The notes beneath the pieces were generated by a model that saw only the letters and a list, made by a program, of their open reading frames with translations, had not been told where the DNA came from and did not search any database. Source: Shimia sp. (GTDB lineage Bacteria > Pseudomonadota > Alphaproteobacteria > Rhodobacterales > Rhodobacteraceae). Taken from it: 54,925 bases of DNA. The position numbers and the translations under genes are program-made. The stretch is taken from positions 1 through 54,925 of the forward strand of contig JAAENN010000072.1 in assembly GCA_024224295.1 (NCBI GenBank), in the 5' to 3' direction. Of this stretch, positions 8,473 to 17,387 are shown in pieces. How positions within the stretch are numbered: position 1 is the stretch's first letter; every line of letters begins with the position of its first letter.

Positions 8473-9861
8473 ATGGCCAAAGCAGTGTTTTTACAAGGGG
8501 CGCTGATGCGCCATGTAGCGCTCATGTCTTTGACCTCGTCAGTTGGGTTGATGGCCATCTTTGCGGTCGACTTTGTCGATATGATTTTCATCTCGATGTT
8601 GGGTAACAAAGCTCTCGCTGCCGCTGTGGGCTATGCTGGAACGCTGTTGTTCTTCACCAATGCCATCAACATTGGTTTGTCGATTTCCGCGGGGTCTTTG
8701 GTTGCACGCGCCATTGGTGCGGATCAAATAGATCGGGCGAGAGAGTATGCGACGTCTGTGGCGCTCTTGGGCATACTGATCGGCGTTTTAATCCCGGCGA
8801 TGGTGTTTGTGTATCTTGACCTCATCTTGACGTGGCTGGGTGCAGAAGGAGATACTTTGGAGCTGGCCAAGCGTTACGTTTCAATCGTGATGCCCACAAT
8901 GCCGGTGATGTCTCTTGCAATGGTGGGCATGGCGGTGTTGCGGGCGCATGGTGACGCCCGGCGCTCGATGATGGGGACCGTGTTTGGTGGGGCAGTGAAT
9001 GCTGCGTTGGATCCATTGTTGATTTTTGGCTTCGGGTTGGGCTTGGATGGAGCCGCTTATGCATCGGTCACAGCGCGCGCGGTTATGTGCGCTTATGCCC
9101 TGCTCTCTGTTGTTCGGATCCATCAGGGTTTTGCCGCTCCGGCGGCGGGCATTTTGAAGAGAGATGCCAAAGCGATCAGCGCCATTGCAGGGCCAGCGAT
9201 TTTGACCAATGTGGCCTCGCCAGTTGGGACAGCTATTGTGACACGAGAAATGGCGCGTTACGGCACGGATGCCGTGGCAGCCATGGCCGTTATAGGCCGG
9301 TTGATGCCGGTTGCTTTTGCGGTGGTTTTTGCGCTGTCAGGCGCGATTGGTCCTATCGTGGGGCAGAACTTTGGAGCGTCACAGTTTGACCGTGTGCGCG
9401 GCACTTTGAAAGCGGGGCTTCAGTTCTTGTTGTGTTACACGCTTTTGGCAGCTCTGGTCTTATTTCTTGCACGGGATCTGATTGCCGATTTGTTTGAGGC
9501 CGAGGGCGAGATGCGTGCTTTGATCTACTTGTTCTGTGGGCCGCTGGCGCTGCTGCAATTCTTCAACGGCGTGATTTTTGTGTGCAACGCTTGTTTCAAC
9601 AACCTCGGTCACCCTATCTATTCGACTTATGTAAACTGGGGGCGGCACACCCTGGGCACCTATCCGTTTGTGATTGTTGGTGGTCTCTATTGGGGCGCGT
9701 CGGGTGTGTTGATGGGGCAAGCCATCGGCGGGGCATTGTTTGCGGTAGTGGCCATCGCCATGGCTGTAAATACAATCAACCGGCTCAGTCGTCCTGAACC
9801 GGTTGATCCGTTTGCAGAGGAAAGCGCGCTGCACCATATCAGTGGGCGTCGCAATTGGTAG
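8473..9861 (+). CDS. MATE-family efflux transporter
   Basis: A 462-residue protein with about twelve hydrophobic segments in two similar halves. The pattern matches MATE (DinF/NorM) antiporters: an early acidic segment AVDFVDMIFISMLG, GPAILTNVASPVGTAIV opening the second half, and GAIGPIVGQNFGA. MATE proteins export cationic compounds in exchange for Na+ or H+; the substrate cannot be read here. ATG 8473 has AGGTGA upstream, while the in-frame TTG three bases before is less likely. Its stop is one base from the convergent eda stop, with no room for a terminator between them. Confidence 0.9.
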   Translation: MAKAVFLQGALMRHVALMSLTSSVGLMAIFAVDFVDMIFISMLGNKALAAAVGYAGTLLFFTNAINIGLSISAGSLVARAIGADQIDRAREYATSVALLGILIGVLIPAMVFVYLDLILTWLGAEGDTLELAKRYVSIVMPTMPVMSLAMVGMAVLRAHGDARRSMMGTVFGGAVNAALDPLLIFGFGLGLDGAAYASVTARAVMCAYALLSVVRIHQGFAAPAAGILKRDAKAISAIAGPAILTNVASPVGTAIVTREMARYGTDAVAAMAVIGRLMPVAFAVVFALSGAIGPIVGQNFGASQFDRVRGTLKAGLQFLLCYTLLAALVLFLARDLIADLFEAEGEMRALIYLFCGPLALLQFFNGVIFVCNACFNNLGHPIYSTYVNWGRHTLGTYPFVIVGGLYWGASGVLMGQAIGGALFAVVAIAMAVNTINRLSRPEPVDPFAEESALHHISGRRNW

Positions 9862-9862
9862 G

Positions 9863-10510
9863 TTAGCGCGGGAGTTCCGAGGCTTCTTTGGCAAGTGCTT
9901 CGATTTGATCCCAAGCCCCTTCTTTCACAAGCATGGATGGGGCAACCCAGCTACCACCGGCACAGACAACGTTGGGCAACGACAGATAATCGGTGGCGTT
10001 TTGCAGATTTACGCCACCGGTTGGGCAGAAGCTGATTTGTGGCAGGGGACTGGCAAGGGAGCCAAGGAACTTTGCACCGCCAGCAGCCTCCGCCGGGAAG
10101 AACTTCAGCATGTCGTAGCCACGCTCAAGGAGCGCCATGGCCTCGGATGCGGAAGAGGCACCGGGAAGAAGTGGTAAGCCTTCGGCTTCGCTAGCTTCCA
10201 GCAATATACTAGTAGCTCCCGGTGAGACGCCGAAAGTAGCGCCGGCCTCCTTGGCGGCTTTAACGTCTGCTGGTGTGAGTAGCGTACCTGCACCGACTAT
10301 GCCGCCAGGCACCTCAGCCATGGCACGGATCACGTCTAGGGCGGCAGGGGTGCGCAGAGTTACTTCCAGTGCAGGTAAGCCACCCGCCACGAGGGCTTCG
10401 GCCAGTGGTTTGGCGTGGGCCACATCTTCTACCACAAGCACGGGTACTATTGGAGCTGCGTTGCAAATCTCGCGGGCTCTAACGCTCGCGGATTGGGGAG
10501 TGATAGACAT
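9863..10510 (-). CDS. eda: KDPG aldolase (Entner-Doudoroff)
   Basis: A 215-residue class I aldolase that splits 2-keto-3-deoxy-6-phosphogluconate to pyruvate and glyceraldehyde-3-phosphate. Glu49 in ALEVTLRT and Schiff-base Lys136 in MLKFFPAEA match the family, as does the phosphate loop FCPTGGV. The start has GAAGGG at good spacing, embedded in the end of edd, with 5 bases between genes. It is the last gene of gap-zwf-edd-eda. Confidence 0.95.
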   Translation of the reverse strand: MSITPQSASVRAREICNAAPIVPVLVVEDVAHAKPLAEALVAGGLPALEVTLRTPAALDVIRAMAEVPGGIVGAGTLLTPADVKAAKEAGATFGVSPGATSILLEASEAEGLPLLPGASSASEAMALLERGYDMLKFFPAEAAGGAKFLGSLASPLPQISFCPTGGVNLQNATDYLSLPNVVCAGGSWVAPSMLVKEGAWDQIEALAKEASELPR

Positions 10511-10515
10511 ATGTT

Positions 10516-12324
10516 TTACCCTTCAAAAATGGAGGCGCCAGTTGTGGCTGCGCCTACCGCGTTGCGGAAGGCGGCAAAAAGCTCCCGGCCTGTGCCGTGT
10601 TGATAGGATGCGAGGTCGGCGGTGGCTAGGTCGCGGCTCTCAAAATCCTCCACCAGAACTTCGAGTATACCTGCTTCTGCGTCGACGCGTACGATATCTC
10701 CGTCGCGCAGCTTCGCGATCGGGCCGCCATCCAGCGCTTCCGGGGAGACATGTATGGCCGCAGGGATTTTCCCGGAGGCGCCTGACATGCGCCCGTCGGT
10801 TACAAAAGCTACCTTCAACCCTTTTCCCTGCATTATGGACATCAATGGTGTCAAGCTATGTAGTTCTGGCATGCCGTTGGCCTTTGGGCCTTGAAATCGA
10901 ACAACGATCACAGCGTCTTCGGTCAGTTTGCCGGCCTGAAAGGCGGCTTTCACTTCGTCTTGGTCATGGAATACCCTCGCAGGCGCTTCGACCATGCGGT
11001 GCTCTGGCGCAACGGCGGAGATCTTCATCACGGATGTACCGATGTTACCAGACAAGCGTGCGAGACCGCCGGTTGGCTGGAACGGGTCAGTAGCGGAGCG
11101 CACGATTTTGTCGTTCAGAGAATTCTTGGTGCCGGGCTGCCATGTGAGCGCGCCGTCGATCAGTTTGGGTTCCTGTGTGTAGTTGTTTAGACCTTCGCCC
11201 GCGACGGTTTTGGTGTCGGGGTGCAAGAGTTCGGCAGACAGTAGTTCGCCGATCATATAGCCAAGGCCGCCTGCGGCGTGAAAGTGGTTCACATCGGCAA
11301 GCCCGTTTGGATAAACACGCGCCAATAGCGGGGTGATGTCCGACAGTTCAGAAAAGTCTTCCCACGTCAGCACAATGCCACCTGCTCGAGCCATAGCGAT
11401 CAGGTGGATCAAGAGGTTAGTGGAGCCACCCGTCGCGTTTAGGCCGATGATACCGTTCACAAAGGCTTTTTCATCCAGAATATCGCAGGTCGGCGTGTAG
11501 TTGTTGCCAAGCGCCGAGAGCGCCAGCGCGCGGCGGGCGCCTTCTTCAGTTAGCGCGTCACGTAGGCCGGTGTTGGGCGAAACAAAGCTGGAGCCGGGCA
11601 GGTGCAGCCCCATGAATTCCATCAGCATTTGGTTGGTATTGGCCGTGCCATAAAAAGTGCAAGTGCCAGGACCATGATAGGCTGCCATTTCCGAAGCCAT
11701 AAGCTCCGTGCGATCTGCTTCACCTGCGGCAAACCTTTGACGGACCTTGGCTTTTTCATCGTTTGAGATGCCCGTGCTCATCGGACCGGCAGGCAGGAAG
11801 ACCGCTGGTAGGTGGCCAAAGCTTTGCGCGGCGATCACCAGTCCAGGGACAATCTTGTCGCACACGCCAAGGTAGATTGAGGCGTCAAAAGTATTGTGAC
11901 TGAGGGCTACGCTAGCAGCCAAGGCAATCACGTCACGCGAGAACAGCGACAGTTCCATCCCAGCTTCGCCCTGGGTTACGCCGTCACACATCGCCGGTAC
12001 GCCGCCCGCGACTTGTGCGGTGCCCCCTGCAGCACGAGCCGCGTCTCTCAGTATAGTAGGATACCGTTCAAAAGGTTGGTGCGCCGACAGCATGTCATTG
12101 TAGGCAGTCACGATGCCGAGGTTGCCAGCGCTTTTGGTTGCCAGCGCGTCTTGGTCTTCGCCAGCTCCGGCGTAGGCGTGCGCCTGACCAGAACAACTCA
12201 GGTGCGCACGGGCAGGCCCCCTGCTAGCGGCATCCGCCATACGTTGGAGATAGCTGTCGCGATGCGGTTTGGAGCGTGAAATGATACGCTCGGTGATTTT
12301 TTCGACGGTTGGGTGGAGTGGCAT
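10516..12324 (-). CDS. edd: 6-phosphogluconate dehydratase
   Basis: A 602-residue IlvD/Edd-family [4Fe-4S] dehydratase that makes KDPG from 6-phosphogluconate. Family motifs are clear: [35 protein letters not shown], and the C-terminal [18 protein letters not shown] chose the start [10 protein letters not shown] because AGGAAGG lies 9 bases before it; the open frame continues upstream, but that would overlap zwf. The gene starts 31 bases after the zwf stop. Confidence 0.95.
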   Translation of the reverse strand: MPLHPTVEKITERIISRSKPHRDSYLQRMADAASRGPARAHLSCSGQAHAYAGAGEDQDALATKSAGNLGIVTAYNDMLSAHQPFERYPTILRDAARAAGGTAQVAGGVPAMCDGVTQGEAGMELSLFSRDVIALAASVALSHNTFDASIYLGVCDKIVPGLVIAAQSFGHLPAVFLPAGPMSTGISNDEKAKVRQRFAAGEADRTELMASEMAAYHGPGTCTFYGTANTNQMLMEFMGLHLPGSSFVSPNTGLRDALTEEGARRALALSALGNNYTPTCDILDEKAFVNGIIGLNATGGSTNLLIHLIAMARAGGIVLTWEDFSELSDITPLLARVYPNGLADVNHFHAAGGLGYMIGELLSAELLHPDTKTVAGEGLNNYTQEPKLIDGALTWQPGTKNSLNDKIVRSATDPFQPTGGLARLSGNIGTSVMKISAVAPEHRMVEAPARVFHDQDEVKAAFQAGKLTEDAVIVVRFQGPKANGMPELHSLTPLMSIMQGKGLKVAFVTDGRMSGASGKIPAAIHVSPEALDGGPIAKLRDGDIVRVDAEAGILEVLVEDFESRDLATADLASYQHGTGRELFAAFRNAVGAATTGASIFEG

Positions 12325-12355
12325 GGAAACCATCCTTCCTATTGGGGGCGAATTT

Positions 12356-13819
12356 TTAGAAGGCTTGGTCGCCAATGGGACGCCAGCGACGCCCGCCATG
12401 GTGCATCAGCATAAGCGCTTCTTCGGGGCCCGAACCGCCTGGATCGTAGGGTACGGGGCGTTGGTTGGATTCTTCCCACGCGGCGATCAGGGGGTCTGCC
12501 CAAGCCCAGGCGGCCTCAACTTCGTCTCCACGCATAAACAGGGTTTGGTCACCACGGATCACATCCATAATCAGGCGTTCATATGCGTCCTGCGACATCA
12601 GGTTGTCGCCGAGGGCATCGGCAAAGGACATGTCCATGGCAACCTCTGTTAGGCGCATGCCGCCGGGGCCGGGTTCCTTAATGGTGGTGCGTAAGGTGAT
12701 GCCTTCATCCGGTTGTAACCGAATGATCAGGGCATTGCCTTTTCGGCCTTCCATCTTGTTGGGGAAGATGTTGTGTGGTGGGTCCTTGAACACCACGGCA
12801 ATCTCCGATGCGCGGTCTCGCAGTTGTTTGCCGGTGCGCAAATAAAACGGTGTGCCAGCCCACCGCCAATTGCCAACTGAAAGCTTCATAGCGATGTAGC
12901 TTTCAGTGTGGCTGTCGGCGTTTCCAACGTCGTCAAGGTAACTCTGGTTTTCGCGGCCGGCGCGGTATTGACCGCGTACAATGTCACCTAGGGCGACGGG
13001 TTCAAGGGCTTCAATAACTTTGACTTTTTCATCTCGCACGGAGTTAGGCGTGAACTTGCTTGGTGGCTCCATGGCAATCAGACACAAGAGCTGCATCAGG
13101 TGGTTTTGCACCATATCACGCATCGCGCCGGATTGATCGTAGTATCCTCCACGGCCAGCTACACCAATGCTTTCGGCCACAGTGATTTGAACGTGGTCAA
13201 TGTGAGTTGAGTTCCACAGTGGTTCGAAAAGCGAGTTGGCAAACCGCAGTGCCATAAGGTTTTGCACGGTTTCTTTGCCAAGATAATGGTCGATGCGATA
13301 GATTTGCTGTTCGTCAAAGTGCTTTAGCAAGTCATTATTCAATGCCTGAGCACTATCAAGATCGTGTCCGAAAGGCTTTTCCACCACAATCCGGCTCTCA
13401 TCTGTGGCAATGCCATTGAGGCTCAGACGCTCGGCAATTGCGCCAAAAAGTGAGGGTGAAACAGACAAGTAGAACGTGCGGGTTGTCTCTGCGCGCAAGG
13501 CAGCTTTGAGGTTACTCCAACCGTTTTCGCCCATTGCGTCGATATGAACATAGCTCAAGTGGTTGAGGAAATCTGCGACGAGGCCAGCAGGGCGCATGGT
13601 TTCGTCGATGAACTCAACTATTGCATCCTCAATGAGATTGCGGAACTCGGCGCTGTCCATATCGGAGCGCGCCGAGCCGATGATTTTTGCGTCAGCCGGC
13701 ATTTGACCCGCGCGGAAACGGTGAAATAGACCCGGGAGGATTTTGCGCCGGGCCAAATCCCCCGTGGCACCAAATATCACAAGGTCAAACGGTTCGACCG
13801 GAATTACGCGCGCAACCAT
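12356..13819 (-). CDS. zwf: Glucose-6-phosphate 1-dehydrogenase
   Basis: A 487-residue enzyme, full length. It has the N-terminal Rossmann motif FGATGDLARRKILP and the active-site signature RIDHYLGKE with its catalytic Asp-His pair. It oxidises glucose-6-phosphate to 6-phosphoglucono-lactone with NADP+ or NAD+. It starts 6 bases after the gap stop and is followed by edd. The lactonase gene pgl, often next to zwf in related bacteria, is not between zwf and edd or elsewhere in the window. Confidence 0.97.
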   Translation of the reverse strand: MVARVIPVEPFDLVIFGATGDLARRKILPGLFHRFRAGQMPADAKIIGSARSDMDSAEFRNLIEDAIVEFIDETMRPAGLVADFLNHLSYVHIDAMGENGWSNLKAALRAETTRTFYLSVSPSLFGAIAERLSLNGIATDESRIVVEKPFGHDLDSAQALNNDLLKHFDEQQIYRIDHYLGKETVQNLMALRFANSLFEPLWNSTHIDHVQITVAESIGVAGRGGYYDQSGAMRDMVQNHLMQLLCLIAMEPPSKFTPNSVRDEKVKVIEALEPVALGDIVRGQYRAGRENQSYLDDVGNADSHTESYIAMKLSVGNWRWAGTPFYLRTGKQLRDRASEIAVVFKDPPHNIFPNKMEGRKGNALIIRLQPDEGITLRTTIKEPGPGGMRLTEVAMDMSFADALGDNLMSQDAYERLIMDVIRGDQTLFMRGDEVEAAWAWADPLIAAWEESNQRPVPYDPGGSGPEEALMLMHHGGRRWRPIGDQAF

Positions 13820-13825
13820 AACAAC

Positions 13826-14833
13826 TTAGCCTTTCAATAGGTCGCCCATACGGCGGCCTGTGTCGAGCATACGATTGGAGAAGCCCCACTCGTTGTCATA
13901 CCAGCTTACCACACGCACGAGACCGTCTTCGGTCACACTGGTTTGCGCAGGGGCGAATACTGATGAATGTGGGTCGTGGTTAAAGTCTGCGGATACCAGA
14001 GGTGCTTCCTCATAGCCGAGCACGCCTTTTAGCGGACCTTCTGCGGCAGACCTGAGCGCTGCGTTAATGGTCTCTACGGTGGCTGATTTGTTGGTGTTGA
14101 TCACCAAGTCAACCATTGACACATTGGCGGTCGGGACGCGGATTGCAGACCCCTCCAGTTTGCCCTTGAGGTGTGGAAGAACCAAAGAAATTGCACGTGC
14201 GGCACCGGTGGACGTCGGGATCATCGAGAGAGCCGCAGCGCGGGCGCGGTAGAGATCTTTGTGGTTGGTGTCGTGTGTTGGCTGGTCGCCCGTGTAGGCG
14301 TGGATTGTTGTCATGTATCCGGTCTTGATACCGAAGGCGTCGTCCAGCACTTTGGCCACAGGGGCCAAACAGTTGGTGGTGCAGGAGGCGTTTGACACGA
14401 TAATGTCGTCTGCTGTCAGAGTATCGTCATTGACTCCAAAAACAACGGTTTTGTCAGCGTTTGCACCCGGTGCAGAGATCAGCACGCGCTTGGCGCCGGA
14501 CTTCAACAGCAGCTCCGCTTTGTCTTTGGCGGTAAAGATACCGGTGCACTCATAGGCGATGTCCACATCGGACCAAGGCAGCTCTTGAGGGTCGCGGATA
14601 GCGGTCAAGCGGATCTCCTGATCTGCAACTTTCATCACGTCGCCGTCAAGGCTGACGTCTGCGTTTAGGCGACCGTGGACGCTGTCATATTTGAGCAGGT
14701 GCAAAAGGTGGTCGTTAGGGGAAAGATCATTGATTGCAACGACTTGAATGTCTTTTGCGTTGCTTTCGATAAGCGCCCGCAGGACGCCACGGCCAATGCG
14801 GCCAAAACCATTGATGGCTATCTTGATGCTCAT
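13826..14833 (-). CDS. gap: Glyceraldehyde-3-phosphate dehydrogenase, type I
   Basis: A 335-residue GAPDH. It has the NAD-binding N-terminus INGFGRIGRGVLRA, the NAD-type AINDLS segment and catalytic Cys151 in SNASCTTNCLAP; WYDNEWGFSNRM closes the protein. The start at 14833 has GGAGAATGAC upstream; a longer frame begins at 14875 without a good site. It is first in the gap-zwf-edd-eda operon, where it handles the glyceraldehyde-3-phosphate released by Eda. It is divergent from a LacI-type regulator. Confidence 0.96.
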   Translation of the reverse strand: MSIKIAINGFGRIGRGVLRALIESNAKDIQVVAINDLSPNDHLLHLLKYDSVHGRLNADVSLDGDVMKVADQEIRLTAIRDPQELPWSDVDIAYECTGIFTAKDKAELLLKSGAKRVLISAPGANADKTVVFGVNDDTLTADDIIVSNASCTTNCLAPVAKVLDDAFGIKTGYMTTIHAYTGDQPTHDTNHKDLYRARAAALSMIPTSTGAARAISLVLPHLKGKLEGSAIRVPTANVSMVDLVINTNKSATVETINAALRSAAEGPLKGVLGYEEAPLVSADFNHDPHSSVFAPAQTSVTEDGLVRVVSWYDNEWGFSNRMLDTGRRMGDLLKG

Positions 14834-14849
14834 GTCATTCTCCAAACAT

Positions 14850-14859
14850 GCAAATTTGC
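14850..14859. promoter_or_regulatory. GCAAATTTGC palindrome upstream of gap
   Basis: A perfect 10-bp palindrome 17 bases upstream of the gap start codon, in the divergent gap/LacI region. It resembles a regulator site, but the regulator is not identified. It may simply be part of the promoter. Confidence 0.3.
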
Positions 14860-14876
14860 GACTCCGGTAGCGCAAC

Positions 14877-14894
14877 CGTTAGCGCTATCGATAC
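14877..14894. promoter_or_regulatory. Candidate LacI-family operator
   Basis: An 18-bp imperfect palindrome with the CG-centred core TAGCGCTA (14880-14887), in the form expected for LacI/GntR-family operators. A second half-like element, GGTAGCGCAA, lies at 14866-14875. The position between gap and the divergent LacI-type gene suggests autoregulation and control of the Entner-Doudoroff operon. Confidence 0.5.
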
Positions 14895-14970
14895 GGTGGA
14901 ATGCGACAAGAATCAAGAGGCGGAATTAACTTCTCGCAAAAGCGCTTTCGGGCTTGCTTTGGGGGATGTT

Positions 14971-15987
14971 GTGTCAGACGATCCCGCTATGGGAAAAAAG
15001 CTACTTCTCAAGGACATCGCCAAGCTGGCGGGTGTGAGTGAAATGACTGCCTCGCGTGCCATGCGGGGTGCGCAGGACGTGTCTGAAACAACGCGTCAGA
15101 AGGTTGAACAGATTGCGCGTGAGGTCGGTTACGTGCCGAATCGCATCGCTGGTGCGTTAGCGTCCAAGAAGGTGAACCTTGTCGGCGTGGTCGTTCCGAG
15201 TCTAAATTCCTCGGTATTCCCAGAAGTGCTTTCGGGGATCAGCTCAACACTCAAAACCACGGCTTTAAAGCCAGTAATTGGCGTGACAGGTTATGATTTG
15301 CAGGAAGAAGAAGAAGTTATCCGAGAGATGCTGAGCTGGCGACCTACCGGTGTTGTCATCGCGGGACTTGAGCACAATGATGCTGCACGCAAGATGCTTT
15401 CCAATGCCGATTGTCCAATTGTGGAGGTCATGGATGTTGACGGTGACCCTATCAAACACTGTGTTGGTATTTCGCATCTTGAGGCAGGCCGTAAAATGGC
15501 CCGCACGATCCTAAAAGCAGGCTACGCCAAAATCGGCTTTGTGGGCACTAAGATGCCGCAGGATTTTCGTGCGGAGAAACGACTGCAGGGGTTTGAGCTA
15601 GAACTAAAAGAAGCGGGTGTCTCTCTGTTTGATCAGGAGCTCTATTCTGGGGTGTCTTCGATTGAGACCGGTAACAAATTGACGGAGATGCTAACGCAGC
15701 GCTCGCCAGAGCTTGAGTGCATCTATTTCTCCAGTGATGTGCTCTCAATTGGGGCTTATATGTATTGTCTGTCCAAAGGGCTTTCAGTACCGGGAGATTT
15801 GGCGATCGCGGGCTTTAACAATTTGAATTTGCTCAAGGGTTTACCGAAACCGTTGGCGACAACCGACGCGCATCGGTTTGAGATTGGCCAAAAAGCGGCC
15901 GAGATTATAATGGCATCTCAAGCACCGGACAGCCCGTCGCAGGTGATGAAACTGGAACCGGTGGTGACAACCGGTCAGTCGCTGTAA
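14971..15987 (+). CDS. LacI-family regulator (GntR-like), likely Entner-Doudoroff regulator
   Basis: A protein of about 338 residues. A LacI-type helix-turn-helix (KDIAKLAGVSEMTASRAMRG) and hinge (YVPNRIAGALASKK) are followed by a periplasmic-binding-protein-like sensor domain. It resembles the gluconate repressor GntR of enteric bacteria. Its position divergent from gap-zwf-edd-eda suggests it senses a sugar acid or phosphosugar and controls that operon. I prefer GTG 14971 because GGGGGA lies just upstream; ATG 14989 is the alternative (332 residues). The 3' end overlaps the convergent CbiX-like gene by 13 bases. Confidence 0.85.
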   Translation: MSDDPAMGKKLLLKDIAKLAGVSEMTASRAMRGAQDVSETTRQKVEQIAREVGYVPNRIAGALASKKVNLVGVVVPSLNSSVFPEVLSGISSTLKTTALKPVIGVTGYDLQEEEEVIREMLSWRPTGVVIAGLEHNDAARKMLSNADCPIVEVMDVDGDPIKHCVGISHLEAGRKMARTILKAGYAKIGFVGTKMPQDFRAEKRLQGFELELKEAGVSLFDQELYSGVSSIETGNKLTEMLTQRSPELECIYFSSDVLSIGAYMYCLSKGLSVPGDLAIAGFNNLNLLKGLPKPLATTDAHRFEIGQKAAEIIMASQAPDSPSQVMKLEPVVTTGQSL

Positions 15988-16685
15988 CTGCATCGCAACA
16001 GAGCGTCGGCGACCAGTTTGGCTGTCTCGCTCCATGTTCCTATTGGCGGGAGAGTGATGCCGGAAAAGAACGCTTCTTCAAGGGCTTGTGGGATATCTTG
16101 CCGACAGTGATCGCCTTCCAAAGCAAAAAACGGCAGGCACAGGCTATCGGGCGGAAGGTCCCTTGCGGCGTCTGCGATAAATGGTGCTTCTTCCACAAAT
16201 CCCAAAGAGATTTTGAGGTCTTCACACCGGTTTAAGAGCGCGTTCCGAAAGGCGATAGCTGATTCCGCTGCTTTTGTGCCTTTGGCAGAACCGTGTGCCG
16301 CGAGCAGGAGGTGGCTTTGTGTCTTGTTCTTGCCATGGTCCGAGAGAGTTTGTCTCACGCGTTTTGCGGCCAAGTCTGGCAAGGATTTATCAAACCCCAG
16401 AGGCGGGAGGATGGGGAGGTCCGCATCACCTAGACGCTTGGGCAGCATACGGGAAACAAAGAAGCCGTCCGCCATGAACATGGGAAAAACAGGCGAACCA
16501 GATTGTATTTCAGCCACTTGCCGCTCCACGGCGCCTGGCATGGCAAGGGTTGCCGCGCGGATGATCCAGTCGGGTAGGCGGTTGTTGACGGCTTTCGCAA
16601 AACCTTGCAGCCAGAGGTCCGGCGGCACGGGGGCGGAGGGTTGCCCATGTGCGACGATCAAGGCTTCCCGTTTGCGCTGTGTCAT
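15975..16685 (-). CDS. CbiX/SirB-like chelatase-family protein
   Basis: A 236-residue protein with two chelatase-like halves. The first begins REALIVAHGQPS and the second SHLLLAAHGSAKG; each AHG carries the His typical of CbiX/SirB metal chelatases, which insert Co2+ or Fe2+ into sirohydrochlorin. EEAPFIADAARDL and LPFFALEGDH also fit. Its ATG overlaps the stop of the DUF4202 gene (ATGA), so the two are translated together. No sirohaem or cobalamin gene lies nearby, so the substrate is uncertain. Confidence 0.75.
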   Translation of the reverse strand: MTQRKREALIVAHGQPSAPVPPDLWLQGFAKAVNNRLPDWIIRAATLAMPGAVERQVAEIQSGSPVFPMFMADGFFVSRMLPKRLGDADLPILPPLGFDKSLPDLAAKRVRQTLSDHGKNKTQSHLLLAAHGSAKGTKAAESAIAFRNALLNRCEDLKISLGFVEEAPFIADAARDLPPDSLCLPFFALEGDHCRQDIPQALEEAFFSGITLPPIGTWSETAKLVADALLRCSYSD

Positions 16686-17251
16686 GCAGCGGGTGCTTCG
16701 AAGGCAGCGACAAAATCATCGGGGAGATCGAATTCTGCCAGAGCGCGTGCACGTGCATCAGAGGACATTTTGCGGGCGGTTTTCACCACAATGTCGAGGA
16801 CTTTTTCGGGGTTATGCTTGGCCGAGAAGGGTGCAAAGTACCATTTTATAAATACAAAACAAATAATGTCTTCAAGTGCTTGTACCTGATCGTTGCGTTT
16901 GATTCCCTCTTTGCGCAGCATCGCGTTCGCAGCAGTTACGTCTTCTTCGTCATATCCGACCTCGGCCATGATCTCGCACACGCGATTGGCGTGGTGCACG
17001 CCAAGGTCGCGGCGCCACTTTAGATAGCCTGCGCGACCCTCCGGATAATCCGCGCGTTTGAGCACCCAGCGTTCGATATGTTGGCCCCGGGATGCGATCT
17101 GTAACGCCTCAGAAGCATTGGGAAAAAGTCGGTTACACTCTTCGGTCATGCGCTGGCCGTAGAGCAGTGCTTCGGGTTGTCCGTCATCAAGCTTCGGGTC
17201 TTTGGTGTTGGCGATGTCAATGGCGTCCAAGGCGGTTTGAAGGCGGGTCAT
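16682..17251 (-). CDS. DUF4202 protein
   Basis: A 189-residue protein that I recognise as the DUF4202 family. It shows conserved-looking segments ALDAIDIANTKDPK, LLYGQRMTEECNRL, ASRGQHIERW and the DVTAANAMLRKEGIKRNDQVQALED stretch from about residue 108. The His and acidic residues recall HD-type metal sites, but that is inference. The start at 17251 has AGGAG 8 bases upstream; the open frame extends further without support. It is coupled by ATGA to the CbiX-like gene. No function has been established to my knowledge. Confidence 0.75.
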   Translation of the reverse strand: MTRLQTALDAIDIANTKDPKLDDGQPEALLYGQRMTEECNRLFPNASEALQIASRGQHIERWVLKRADYPEGRAGYLKWRRDLGVHHANRVCEIMAEVGYDEEDVTAANAMLRKEGIKRNDQVQALEDIICFVFIKWYFAPFSAKHNPEKVLDIVVKTARKMSSDARARALAEFDLPDDFVAAFEAPAA

Positions 17252-17387
17252 GGGCTGGCTCCTGGCTGCTCTTATACAGTGTTTTAGGCGTTGAGGTGAG
17301 CCGCGAAAAGGGCAAAATCTACGTCGGTATTGCGTTTGTTTCACGACTGTATTGCGGAGGTGAAAATTTGAGGGTTGTGTCAATAAT

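Noticed and set aside
10137-11093. A 318-residue plus-strand frame across eda/edd
   Set aside because: Antisense to two well-supported enzymes; Arg/Ser/Ala-rich with no domain.
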